The position numbers were made by a program, and so were the translations under genes. A DNA stretch of 23,999 nucleotides, taken from assembly GCA_937129505.1 (NCBI GenBank), contig CAKZNJ010000425.1, positions 1-23,999 on the forward strand, written 5' to 3'. This document shows positions 16,231-23,178 of this stretch, piece after piece; the stretch's first letter is position 1, and every line of letters begins with the position of its first letter. The notes below the pieces were generated by a model. The model was not told the origin of the DNA. It saw only the letters and a list, made by a program, of their open reading frames with translations, and made no database searches. This DNA is from an uncultured Anaerolineae bacterium (GTDB lineage Bacteria > Chloroflexota > Anaerolineae > Anaerolineales > UBA4823).

Positions 16231-16578
16231 TTATTGCAACCTCACCAACACTTTGCCTGCGCTCCATAGTTCCTCAAGGTTGTAATAGGAGCGCTTTTCG
16301 GGGGCAAAGACATGCAAAATGACATCACCGAAGTCAACCAGAACCCAGCCGTCTATGCCTTCGCCTTCTCAACGACCTTTATAATGGCAGTGATCGCGTA
16401 CCCATTCGACCGCAGCGTCAGCCAATGCCTGAATCATGCGATCACTCGTCCCACTGCAAAGGATGAAGAAATCAGTAAAGGGGGCAACTTCTCTTAAATC
16501 CAACAGGAGGATATCCTCTCCTTTCTTGTTTTCTAAGACGTTCACAAGCTCACGGGCGATTTCTAATGCGTCCAGGGT
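16231..16578 (-). pseudogene. rsfS: Ribosomal silencing factor RsfS (Iojap), interrupted by in-frame TGA
   Basis: The 115 codons before the TAA stop read as a complete Iojap/RsfS protein: LEIARELVNVLENKKGED, then LLDLREVAPFTDFFILCSGTSDRM, then EGEGIDGWVLVDFGDVILHVFAPEKR and YYNLEELWS. RsfS docks on ribosomal protein uL14 and blocks subunit joining in starvation. Two defects are visible. A TGA (16371-16369) falls between HYKGR and EGEG. No ATG, GTG or TTG exists in this frame at the 5' end: the frame begins right after the ThpR stop with ACC CTG GAC, so only CTG (16575) could start. Removing one A from GTGAACC would create a GTGA junction with start GTG ACC CTG, suggesting a one-base insertion. 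It could be a decayed gene, sequencing errors or a recoded gene. It is immediately downstream of thpR. Confidence 0.8.
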
Positions 16579-17181
16579 TCACCTCTTTTCAAGATCGGAG
16601 TTCTTTAAAGATGCGGTAGCCAAAGGGGTATAAATCGAGCCATCTGGATGAAGATCGCTACGGAATAAGGTAATGGTGTTTACAGCTACCACTTCGATCA
16701 AGCCGATATGCGTCTTTTGCAACAGCGTAGAGATGCGGTTCAAGTCTTCGGGGCTGACTTGCTTGTTGACTCTGCCAAGGGTAATATGCGGGGAAAAAGG
16801 CCGATCTTCGGATTCATATCCTAGCCTTGCCGTTTGCATCTCAATGCCTCTTTGCAAGGCGAGAAGTTCGGGCGGCGCGGCGACGTGTAACCACAGCACA
16901 CGAGGGCGTTTGGTATTCGGGAACGCGCCTAGCTCACCGATGCTGAATTCGAACGGCGTGACTTCACTGGCTTCTTTGAGCATAATCGCCTTGATGGCCT
17001 CGAGGTTGGTAAGCGAAATTTCCCCTAGGAATTTCAGTGTTAGGTGAATGCTGTGCGGTTTGACCCAACGGATCGAGATACCGCGAAGTTGATCTTGTAA
17101 CCTCTCGATCACGCTGCTGAGTTTATTCTGCACTTGAGGGGGTAGCTCAATAGCGATAAAAGCACGTATTACTTGCGTCAT
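16579..17181 (-). CDS. thpR: RNA 2',3'-cyclic phosphodiesterase ThpR (2H family)
   Basis: A 200-aa two-histidine phosphoesterase. The paired motifs HLTL (46-49) and HITL (132-135) form the active site that opens 2',3'-cyclic phosphates on RNA ends to 2'-phosphates. The N-terminus MTQVIRAFIAIELPP and the ending LFRSDLHPDGSIYTPLA are standard for the family, and length is normal. The start at 17181 overlaps the response-regulator stop as ATGA, so translation should be coupled; the frame extends upstream inside that gene without family similarity. It is directly followed by the damaged rsfS. Confidence 0.93.
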   Translation of the reverse strand: MTQVIRAFIAIELPPQVQNKLSSVIERLQDQLRGISIRWVKPHSIHLTLKFLGEISLTNLEAIKAIMLKEASEVTPFEFSIGELGAFPNTKRPRVLWLHVAAPPELLALQRGIEMQTARLGYESEDRPFSPHITLGRVNKQVSPEDLNRISTLLQKTHIGLIEVVAVNTITLFRSDLHPDGSIYTPLATASLKNSDLEKR

Positions 17182-17579
17182 AGAGAAGAAACTTGGCGTT
17201 GGAGCAATTTTTCGATGGTTTCCTTTAACTCCCAAAAGGCAACGGGCTTGGTCAGATAAGCAGATGCGCCGGACAAAAGCCCTTTTTCGATATCAGAGGG
17301 TTGACAATTGCCGGAAATCAAGATCACTGGCAGCGTATCAAACTGTTTTTCGCTGCGGATGGCACGCAGGAGTTCAATGCCGTTGGTATCGGGGAGGATA
17401 ATATCTAGGAGAATCAGGATAGGTTTTTTCTGGTATAGAAGGTCCATCACCGGCTGGGCTGAGTAAGCGTGACGGGCTTCATAACCGCATAAACGAACCA
17501 TCTCTGCCAACATCTCGGCCGTATCGGTCTCGTCTTCCACAATCAGAGCGATTTTTCCAAAAGGAGATTTAACTGCCAT
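17178..17579 (-). CDS. Single-domain response regulator (receiver only)
   Basis: A 133-aa CheY-like receiver domain with no output domain. Acidic pocket residues E15/D16 (VEDE), phospho-acceptor D59 (LLDIILPDTNG), Ser89 (LISG) and Lys111 (LTKPV) are all present, so it should be phosphorylated by a histidine kinase and signal through protein contact. No kinase is nearby. The open frame has an earlier ATG at 17609, but a TATAAT box ends only 2 nt before it, so the transcript would begin inside; the ATG at 17579 is preferred. Neither start has a clear ribosome binding site. Coupling to thpR by a 4-bp overlap is unusual and may only reflect gene packing. Confidence 0.9.
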   Translation of the reverse strand: MAVKSPFGKIALIVEDETDTAEMLAEMVRLCGYEARHAYSAQPVMDLLYQKKPILILLDIILPDTNGIELLRAIRSEKQFDTLPVILISGNCQPSDIEKGLLSGASAYLTKPVAFWELKETIEKLLQRQVSSL

Positions 17580-17611
17580 CCTATACAAGGTTTTCGTCAA
17601 ATTTTGCATTA

Positions 17612-17617
17612 ATTATA
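17612..17617 (-). promoter_or_regulatory. -10 box upstream of the response regulator
   Basis: A perfect TATAAT on the minus strand. No convincing -35 box lies 16-18 bp upstream, so this is a partial call. Its position argues against translation from the ATG at 17609 and for the one at 17579. Confidence 0.35.
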
Positions 17618-17629
17618 AACCGTATCTGA

Positions 17630-17668
17630 GCTTGAGAAGAGCCATTTCAATCAAAATTATTCTCAAGC
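17630..17668 (-). other. Inverted repeat spanning the stop of the MocA-like gene
   Basis: GCTTGAGAA and its complement form a perfect 9-bp stem with a 21-nt AT-rich loop. One arm covers the TGA stop of the cytidylyltransferase gene. No T run follows in either direction, so it is not a standard terminator. It may be an mRNA 3'-end structure or a protein site near the response-regulator promoter. Confidence 0.35.
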
Positions 17669-18301
17669 AGGTTTTTCACGTTGATAGTCTTGCGGCGTGT
17701 CCAAGTCTTTTAAGATTGTGGGCGTTTCCACAAGGATGTAATGCACCTGATCAGCGTATTGGGCAAAGAAATCGCGCAAGGTGTGCGGTTCTTCCAAAGC
17801 GAGCAGTTGTCTCCACAAGGGACGGGCTACCAGCCAAGGGTGACCTCGCCGCATTTGGTAACTTGGGGCGATCAATAGCCTTCCTTCTTCTTGATAGGAC
17901 TTAAGGATAGAATGAACTGTGGAAGGGAGAATTTGCGGCTGGTCACCGAGAGCAATAAGGACAGCCTGCGCAGTGGGCGACGTTTGTCTTAGACCCTCTT
18001 GCAGAGAGAAGGTCATTTCCCCTTCGTAGTGAGGGTTGAACGTCCAACGCAGAGGAATTGGAGAAGCGTATTGCTGCAGAAAGCTCTCGATTATGTGCCG
18101 ATGGCCTCCGGTTACAACCAGAATCCCTTGTAAACCCAACTCTAAACCACCTTGGACTAAGGCTTGAATGACAGCTCCGATCACCGTCGTCTGACCCCAA
18201 GGCAAAACCAATTTAGGCTCCCCCATCCGCTGAGATTGCCCGGCAGCGAGGATGATCGCTTCAACGGGCTTAAGGGTGAGCGTTTTATGCGTTGGATTCA
18301 T
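17663..18301 (-). CDS. mocA: MobA/MocA-like nucleotidyltransferase (molybdenum cofactor cytidylyltransferase type)
   Basis: A 212-aa NTP transferase. The nucleotide-binding signature LAAGQSQRMGEPK (18-30), metal-binding GDQP (119-122) and the ending DLDTPQDY (about 199-206) are characteristic of MocA-like enzymes that attach CMP (or in MobA, GMP) to molybdopterin. Context with YqeC and YqeB homologues favours cofactor maturation for a molybdenum hydroxylase. The ATG lies inside the end of the upstream YqeC-MocA fusion gene (17-bp overlap), so translation is probably coupled. It is one of two MocA-type domains in the cluster; which cofactor form each makes cannot be told from sequence. Confidence 0.88.
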   Translation of the reverse strand: MNPTHKTLTLKPVEAIILAAGQSQRMGEPKLVLPWGQTTVIGAVIQALVQGGLELGLQGILVVTGGHRHIIESFLQQYASPIPLRWTFNPHYEGEMTFSLQEGLRQTSPTAQAVLIALGDQPQILPSTVHSILKSYQEEGRLLIAPSYQMRRGHPWLVARPLWRQLLALEEPHTLRDFFAQYADQVHYILVETPTILKDLDTPQDYQREKPA

Positions 18302-19703
18302 CCTGCTCTAACAGTTTTTGGTAATCCTGTGGTGTGTCGAGATCAAAGGGCAGTTTTTCATCATGCCACAACAGCCATTCGAGTTGATAACGGGCGAAGA
18401 TGGCTCGCCCGCCAACATCCCCTTCAATTCGGGATAGATCTGCGAACGTTTCACGGTCGAACAGAACTGGGTTTGTTCTTCGATCACCGACTATTGGGGC
18501 GATTATCGCCGCCAAGGTTTGGGCGTGTCTTTCGACCAACGCTCGGAGCAGAGGCTGAGAGATGAAGGGTTGATCGACAAGGAGAAAAATTGCCCCGCCG
18601 CCAGAATCGCCCAGAACCCCTAATGCTGCCTTGATGGACGTGCTTTGTCCCTGTTGCCAATCATCATTCTGAACAATCTGGACGGGCAGGTCTTGAAGTG
18701 AGGCGGCAACTTGTTCGCCTTCAGCCCCGCAAACCACGATAACGGGTTGTAAGTTGGTTTCTAGAGCAAGGCGAGCGGCACGACGGACCAGCGTTTCCCC
18801 CTGCCAGAGCAGCAGCGGTTTTGGTTTGCCGAAGCGTGAAGAGGCCCCGGCAGCCAAGACAACGCCTGCGATTGGTTCATGAACAGCAACCAAACGATAG
18901 GGGGATTGAAAATCGCCGCTTGCTAAAGGGGTCTCATCTTGGGAATTGACGTTTAGAGGTGCTGTCTTCTCTTTGACAACGACAACTACCGAGTCGTACA
19001 GCCTCAAAAAAGGAAGGCAAAGCTTTTTGGCGTCTGCTTGTGCAGTGGTAGTTTCAGCATGGGTGAGTAAGACATGGCTTCTGGCTGTGGCGGGGATATT
19101 CTTTCGCCCACCCAAAGGATGACAGAGCACATGGTGTACTGCCTCGCTCGAAATGGTTGCGTGTATCTCAATGCCGCTAAGTTCGGCAAATAACTTAGGG
19201 CGATGCACCCACGCTTCAGAGAGCGGTTTTCCAATGGCGGTTAGCCCAGCCACGACGACAACATGTTCGCAAAAATCGGGGATCAGCGGTTCATGCGCAG
19301 CTGGTGCTTTTAGAAGCCGCCCGCGGGCGCCATCCGCTTCGATCAGCAGTGGCAAGTTTTGTTCTTTCATGAACCCTGCGATGGGCTGTAAGTGCTCTGG
19401 CTCGATGCCTTTCCAGCGTTGAGTTTCTTCGTCCCATTCGCCAGTCAGACAGATTAGACCTTCGGCTGAGCGAATCTGCTTGAGGGTTGCTTCTAGATTC
19501 CCTTGATGGATGATGTGCTGGTCTGTTGCCAGCGCTTGTTCATAACCGAGGTGAGTGGTCGTTGTCAGTAATACCACAGAAGCCTGAGTTTGGCGATATT
19601 CCTTTCCCAATTGGTACAGGGCAGTTGTTTTTCCCCCTGCTCCGACAAGGGCAACGACCGATGAGGGTGATAACCGCAAAGCACGCAAAAGTGATTGGTT
19701 CAT
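18285..19703 (-). CDS. yqeC: Fusion of YqeC (Se-dependent hydroxylase accessory) and MocA-like nucleotidyltransferase
   Basis: A 472-aa two-domain protein. Residues 1 to about 245 are YqeC: a P-loop GAGGKTT (21-27), TTTTHLG (47-53) and EADGARGR (122-129). YqeC is associated by genome context with selenium-dependent molybdenum hydroxylases, though its reaction is not established. Residues about 278-470 are a MobA/MocA-type transferase: VVLAAGASSRFGKPKPLL, VDQPF in the metal position, and FDLDTPQDY near the end. A linker of about 30 residues joins them. The two functions are normally separate genes, so the fusion supports a shared pathway. No ribosome binding site is evident before the ATG. Confidence 0.9.
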   Translation of the reverse strand: MNQSLLRALRLSPSSVVALVGAGGKTTALYQLGKEYRQTQASVVLLTTTTHLGYEQALATDQHIIHQGNLEATLKQIRSAEGLICLTGEWDEETQRWKGIEPEHLQPIAGFMKEQNLPLLIEADGARGRLLKAPAAHEPLIPDFCEHVVVVAGLTAIGKPLSEAWVHRPKLFAELSGIEIHATISSEAVHHVLCHPLGGRKNIPATARSHVLLTHAETTTAQADAKKLCLPFLRLYDSVVVVVKEKTAPLNVNSQDETPLASGDFQSPYRLVAVHEPIAGVVLAAGASSRFGKPKPLLLWQGETLVRRAARLALETNLQPVIVVCGAEGEQVAASLQDLPVQIVQNDDWQQGQSTSIKAALGVLGDSGGGAIFLLVDQPFISQPLLRALVERHAQTLAAIIAPIVGDRRTNPVLFDRETFADLSRIEGDVGGRAIFARYQLEWLLWHDEKLPFDLDTPQDYQKLLEQDESNA

Positions 19704-19785
19704 TGTTGGAAAATGAGATTTGCACCAGTCACGCTAAACAACTACACTCCCACTTGCTATGGCAATAAGGAATTTTTTTTGACCT

Positions 19786-20604
19786 CTATGACCACAAATG
19801 GGGTCGTAAGTTCGCTTTAGAGAGGATCGCCTCTAGGGCAGCGCCACCGATGGCGAGGGCTTTATCGGAGACGAGACTGCAATAGCTGGGGTCATTGCGC
19901 GGGTCCAGATCGCCAACCTTTAAGTTTTGGCTGACTTCTAAACCATCCCGCAGCAATCCCCGCAGCACCCCTTCGAAAGGGGCAATAATGGCTTGCCCGT
20001 TGACCTCGGCAATCACTTGTCCTTCCTCAATATGGTCGCCGATCGCTGCGTTGGTTTTCAGGATGCCATTGGTTGGCGCTCTAAGAACGCGTTTCTCTCT
20101 TACTGAACCTACCGCATCGGGAATACCGGTGTCGGCTTGGGGGGAGCCCTCCCAATAAACCCGCCCCAGCGTGTGACCGCGGTTGGTTTCAATCGCCGCG
20201 TGACAGTTCTTACCCGCCGTAAAGCCAGGTCCCAGTCCGATAATTAGATTGACCCGCGTGGGGATCAATTCAACCGGCTTTTTCAACATGCGCGCGTCAA
20301 TCACGACGGTAGGATGTAGAGCGGGGATGGACTCTCCTTCTGGGTCAATGAGGACTGGAATGATCCCTTTTGCCATTACTTGGAGGATCTTGAGCGTATC
20401 CGTAGGGTCTTTGACCCGCCGAGCCTCAATACCTTCTACGGTGCATTGGCCTTCGTAAACAGCTTCGGAGAAGCAAACTAGCCGTCGCACCGCTAGCGGT
20501 TGGGGCAGTTCGGTCATGACGACTTTTAGACCGGCGCGATGTAGGCGGTAAGCAACCCCGCTTGCCATCTCGCCGGCACCGCGGATGATGATGAGGGTTG
20601 CCAT
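19786..20604 (-). CDS. yqeB: EF2563/YqeB family selenium-dependent molybdenum hydroxylase system protein
   Basis: A 272-aa protein of the EF2563/YqeB family. The N-terminus LIIIRGAGEMASGVAYRL resembles a Rossmann-type glycine-rich loop. VIDARMLKKP and IGLGPGFTAGKNCHAAIETNRGH are family stretches, and the region around 175-225 (APTNGIL...GDHIEEGQVIAEVNGQ...APFEGVLRGLL) resembles a small biotinyl/lipoyl-like beta fold. The family co-occurs with selenium-dependent hydroxylases and YqeC; its biochemical role is unproven. A TATAAT at 20626-20621 on this strand would put the transcript start about 10 nt before the ATG, and no ribosome binding site is visible. No hydroxylase structural genes lie in the window. 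Confidence 0.9.
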   Translation of the reverse strand: MATLIIIRGAGEMASGVAYRLHRAGLKVVMTELPQPLAVRRLVCFSEAVYEGQCTVEGIEARRVKDPTDTLKILQVMAKGIIPVLIDPEGESIPALHPTVVIDARMLKKPVELIPTRVNLIIGLGPGFTAGKNCHAAIETNRGHTLGRVYWEGSPQADTGIPDAVGSVREKRVLRAPTNGILKTNAAIGDHIEEGQVIAEVNGQAIIAPFEGVLRGLLRDGLEVSQNLKVGDLDPRNDPSYCSLVSDKALAIGGAALEAILSKANLRPHLWS

Positions 20605-20798
20605 ACGCCAATTTTACTTGATTATAAGGGTGAAGCGTCCTTCTCTACTGTTGATAATTGTAACTTTTACAAGCCGCTTTCAAAATCACCCCTAGGGTAG
20701 CAGTGTAGGGTTAATCGGGGTGATTGGAGAATTGTCGGGGGCGGACGACGACCTCCCCCTTCGTGCATCGGGGGACGCCTTGGCTTCTCTCCAGCTTC
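20605..20798. other. Spacer between the epimerase and yqeB genes
   Basis: No gene is visible here. It holds the terminator-like hairpin described separately, G5/C5 tract pairs between 20736 and 20775 that could form alternative stems, and the -10 box for yqeB at its left end. Confidence 0.4.
20680..20725 (-). terminator. Terminator-like hairpin after the epimerase gene
   Basis: A perfect 9-bp stem (AATCACCCC at 20684-20692 with GGGGTGATT at 20717-20725) has a 24-nt loop. On the minus strand it is followed by TT, giving a GATTTTG tail. It probably ends the enolase-superfamily transcript, but the loop is long and the T run short. Confidence 0.45.
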
Positions 20799-21860
20799 TT
20801 ACAACGCCACCGAATATCCCAAACCGGGCACTTCGCTAGCGATAAGCCAGCCATCTTTCAGGACAAAACCAGCTTGGCTGGGGTCGTGACTGAGAAGGAG
20901 ATGACCATCCATATCGCCATACTGCACGTTGGGGCTAGCGAGGGCGAGGCTTAATCCGGCGGCGACCAACAGAGCAGGTTCTATCAAGCAGCTTACCATT
21001 GTTGCCAGTCGAGCTGCCCTAGCAATAGCATCCACTTGGTAGGCAGCGCGTAAGCCACCGCACGTGGCAAGTTTAACAGATAAGCCATGGGCAGCACGTT
21101 GCGCTGCAATCTGGAGGGCCGATTCAGCCCCACAAGCGCTTTGATCGGCTAGGATGGGCACGGGGCTAAGCTGGGTGACTTGGCGCAATGTTGGCAAGTC
21201 TTGGGGTGGGGTGGGTTGTTCCAAGAATTCCAGTATGCCCGCTAAAGAGCGGGCGACTTCTAGAGCGTCTTGGGCAGAGTAACCGCCATCGGCATCTAAG
21301 CGCAAGATGAATTCCGGAAAGGCGCGATGGATGGCCTGGAGGCGTTGTACGTCGCTGGCAGCATCCATGCCCCCTTTAACTTTGAAAATGCGAAAACCTT
21401 GGGCGGCATATTCTTTGACGAGTTCTACACTCTCCGCAACGGAAGCAATAGGGATGGTAATGGAGGTCTGAATGCGATTGCGGTAGCCACCCAAAAGGCG
21501 ATACAGCGGTAAATCAGCAGCCAAGCCTAACAAATCATGGAAGGCTAAATCGAATGCGCAAAGTGCAGGTGCACAGTTCGCACAGAGAGGGGCTAATTCA
21601 GCCAAGGCGTTCTCGATTTGTAAAGGATGGAGATCAATCGCCTTGACAGCGCATTCCTGACAGACTTTTAGCACTTCGCTTGGTTGAATGCCATTGAGAT
21701 GTGGATGGGCAATCGTACAACCCCAGGCATTCTGCCCCTGTCGGGTCTCTAGGCGGACGAAAATCGCTGTGATGGATTGAATTGTCGGCAGGTTTGCTAA
21801 TTGGACAGGTTGATGAAGATGCAGTTCAACCGGGACAACTTCAGCATGTGTGATCTGCAT
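20799..21860 (-). CDS. Enolase-superfamily enzyme, MLE subgroup (dipeptide epimerase-like)
   Basis: A 353-aa mandelate racemase/muconate lactonizing enzyme family protein. Acid-base lysines are in FKVKGG (Lys160, Lys162) and KLATCGG (Lys263). Metal ligands are Asp189 (LRLDADGG), Glu214 (LEQPTPP) and Asp239 (ILADQS). The GDMDGH stretch near the end supplies a DxD motif, which in L-Ala-D/L-Glu-type dipeptide epimerases binds the substrate's amino group, so dipeptide epimerase is the best guess; o-succinylbenzoate synthase or N-acylamino acid racemase are alternatives. The usual ADES is ADQS here. The ATG start has GGAGG 5 nt upstream; an in-frame GTG two codons earlier abuts the ribosome binding site and is unlikely. 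Confidence 0.88.
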   Translation of the reverse strand: MQITHAEVVPVELHLHQPVQLANLPTIQSITAIFVRLETRQGQNAWGCTIAHPHLNGIQPSEVLKVCQECAVKAIDLHPLQIENALAELAPLCANCAPALCAFDLAFHDLLGLAADLPLYRLLGGYRNRIQTSITIPIASVAESVELVKEYAAQGFRIFKVKGGMDAASDVQRLQAIHRAFPEFILRLDADGGYSAQDALEVARSLAGILEFLEQPTPPQDLPTLRQVTQLSPVPILADQSACGAESALQIAAQRAAHGLSVKLATCGGLRAAYQVDAIARAARLATMVSCLIEPALLVAAGLSLALASPNVQYGDMDGHLLLSHDPSQAGFVLKDGWLIASEVPGLGYSVAL

Positions 21861-21941
21861 TAGCACCTCCCCAGGCTGAAGAAAATGTCTGGTTTAAAAA
21901 CGGGTTCTGAGTAAGTAAGATTTGCAGGAAGATATTGCGTT

Positions 21942-21978
21942 ATAAAAGAGAGCCAGACCAATGAGGACTGGCTCTCTT
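21942..21978 (-). terminator. Intrinsic terminator of the ferredoxin gene
   Basis: An 11-bp perfect stem (AAGAGAGCCAG at 21946-21956 paired with 21968-21978) and an 11-nt loop lie just after the ferredoxin stop. On the minus strand the stem ends in CTCTTTTATA. This is a clear rho-independent terminator. Confidence 0.8.
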
Positions 21979-21986
21979 CGATCGAG

Positions 21987-22388
21987 CTACATCTCAAGGG
22001 CTTTATAGCCAGGCCCTTCTTGGAAGTAACGATAGTTTTCCTTGATGTCAGGGGTTAAGTCAACTGTCTCGCCCTTTTCAAGTTGTCGAACTGTGTCAAG
22101 AACGACTTTTTCACCATGATGATTGGTGCCTTCATAATGCCCGGTAAAGCCAACTTTGTTCTGATATTCTCCACCTTTGGCAACATAGGCGGAGGGGACT
22201 TCATCTTCTGTGAAGATTGCCTCGTAGGGACATTCTGGGATGCATGCGCCGCAGTCGATGCAGGTGTCTGGGTCAATGTAGTACCACGGCCACTCTTCTA
22301 TCGGTTTACCGGGGACAATGCATTCCACCGGGCAGACTTCAACGCAGCCGGCATCCCGCAAACATAAACTAGTAATAATGTGGGTCAT
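21987..22388 (-). CDS. 7Fe-type ferredoxin (3Fe-4S/4Fe-4S)
   Basis: A 133-aa electron carrier. Cysteines C9, C15, C19 and C23 (CLRDAGCVEVCPVEC) and C43, C46, C49 and C53 (CIDCGACIPEC) match the layout of Azotobacter FdI. There the first and second Cys of motif 1 and the last Cys of motif 2 hold a 3Fe-4S cluster, and the remaining four ligands hold a 4Fe-4S cluster. The first spacing is five residues rather than seven. A C-terminal extension of about 75 residues (FTEDEVPSAY onward) follows. The start at 22388 has AGGAGG 8 nt upstream; the much longer open frame upstream runs into antisense-like sequence and a transposase remnant and is not part of the protein. Confidence 0.93.
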   Translation of the reverse strand: MTHIITSLCLRDAGCVEVCPVECIVPGKPIEEWPWYYIDPDTCIDCGACIPECPYEAIFTEDEVPSAYVAKGGEYQNKVGFTGHYEGTNHHGEKVVLDTVRQLEKGETVDLTPDIKENYRYFQEGPGYKALEM

Positions 22389-22621
22389 GGGATTTTCCTC
22401 CTGTGAATAAGTATCGAACCAGTGAAATGGGATTAGGATTACTCGTATTTTACTCCAATTTCGAGCTGGCGGGTCATAAATCCTATCACAATCTATTAAG
22501 ATATATATCATAATGATTGTAGACAAGCCGTTGTTGGGATTGCTATCTTTCAGAAATGTTGGGCAGAGGGAGCTAGAGCGAAGCGAAAAAAACTCAAGTG
22601 AGTGAGCAACGGTGATAAAAG

Positions 22622-22849
22622 TCAAGAGGGATGGGAAGGTTTCCAAGCTTGGTGGTCTCGCATCATGGCATTGAGGATGGTGAGTAATTTCCGCATACAA
22701 GCGACCGTCGCCACTTTGAATTGCTTCCCCGAACTGAGCAAATGCTGGTACAAGTCTCGGATCACCGGATTGAAGCGAATGGCAGACAGCGTTACCATGT
22801 ATAAGGCACTGCGCAGGCTGCTGCGCCAAAAGTGATGCTTATGGATTAG
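22622..22849 (-). pseudogene. IS110-family transposase, C-terminal remnant
   Basis: A minus-strand frame ending in TGA reads LRSALYMVTLSAIRFNPVIR, then LYQHLLSSGKQFKVATVACM and RKLLTILNAMMRDHQAWKP. This is the conserved C-terminal part of the Transposase_20 domain of IS110/IS116/IS902 elements (RxALYMxxLxAxRxNP...GKxxKVAxxAxMRKLLxILNA). About 70 residues remain of roughly 330-400. The DEDD RNase H-like N-terminal domain and the catalytic serine region are missing, and there is no start codon, so it is dead. No element ends could be defined; IS110 elements usually lack terminal inverted repeats. Confidence 0.85.
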
Positions 22850-22973
22850 TAAGGGGTGTGACGGTCGTCGCAGGATGAGTCTGGCAGAAAGGGCAACCGC
22901 AAAGGAAGAGAGAGCGGCTCAGGACAAAATGGTGGTCGCTGTGGTGTGCCGTCAAAGGTAGGTGATTGGGATT

Positions 22974-23016
22974 GCCCCTTCGAGTGGAGAGGGGACGAAG
23001 GGGCTTGTATTTTATT
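22974..23016 (+). terminator. Terminator-like hairpin oriented on the plus strand
   Basis: GCCCCTTCG (22974-22982) and CGAAGGGGC (22996-23004) form a 9-bp GC-rich stem with a 13-nt loop, followed by TTGTATTTTATT. It has the shape of a rho-independent terminator for plus-strand transcription, yet no plus-strand gene lies upstream. It might protect against antisense transcription or end an unannotated small RNA. Confidence 0.4.
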
Positions 23017-23079
23017 CTGCCTAAGGGATTAGGCATTGAAGGATTACAGGCGAACGGGGATTTCGCCTTGGGTGAGCGA

Positions 23080-23130
23080 ATAAAATAAAAAGATGCGTCC
23101 CTCCTTAGATTATTGTGGGTAAGGAGGGAC
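23080..23130 (-). terminator. Intrinsic terminator of sodA
   Basis: GTCCCTCCTTA (23097-23107) pairs perfectly over 11 bp with 23120-23130 around a 12-nt loop. On the minus strand the stem is followed by GCATCTTTTTATTTTATT. A strong rho-independent terminator 49 bp after the sodA stop. Confidence 0.82.
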
Positions 23131-23178
23131 ATGGGGGGAAGGAGGATAGAACCCACAAGCGGGAAAATAAATGGCTAA

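Larger units (their letters stand above)
22850..23178. other. Hairpin-rich spacer between IS110 remnant and sodA
   Basis: No convincing gene. Open frames here match nothing I recognise. Four perfect stem-loops follow one another: 22974-23004 (9 bp), 23018-23035 (7 bp, 4-nt loop), 23048-23068 (7 bp) and 23097-23130 (11 bp, the sodA terminator). The first is followed on the plus strand by TTGTATTTTATT. The region could be residual transposon end sequence or a structured RNA. Confidence 0.45.

Noticed and set aside
16212..16231. Short ATTCGC/GCGAAT inverted repeat between convergent genes as a bidirectional terminator
   Set aside because: Only a 6-bp stem with an 8-nt loop and no T run; too weak to call.
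16366..16374. TGA in rsfS as selenocysteine, suggested by nearby selenium-linked genes
   Set aside because: RsfS is not a selenoprotein family, there is no Cys at this position in relatives as far as I know, and I saw no SECIS-like hairpin just downstream.
16312..16497. Plus-strand open frame opposite rsfS
   Set aside because: It is an antisense shadow; the minus strand encodes conserved RsfS motifs.
22500..22509. GATATATATC palindrome upstream of the ferredoxin as a third operator for the GntR regulator
   Set aside because: Spacing of half-sites differs from the two spacer sites, and AT-rich palindromes arise easily by chance.
22389..22829. 280-aa open frame extending the ferredoxin at its N-terminus
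   Set aside because: The added part is another-frame reading of the IS110 remnant and a promoter region; the ATG at 22388 has an ideal ribosome binding site.
22839..23156. 105-aa minus-strand open frame with a CGCPFC motif
   Set aside because: It spans the sodA terminator and other hairpins, has no ribosome binding site and matches no family I know.
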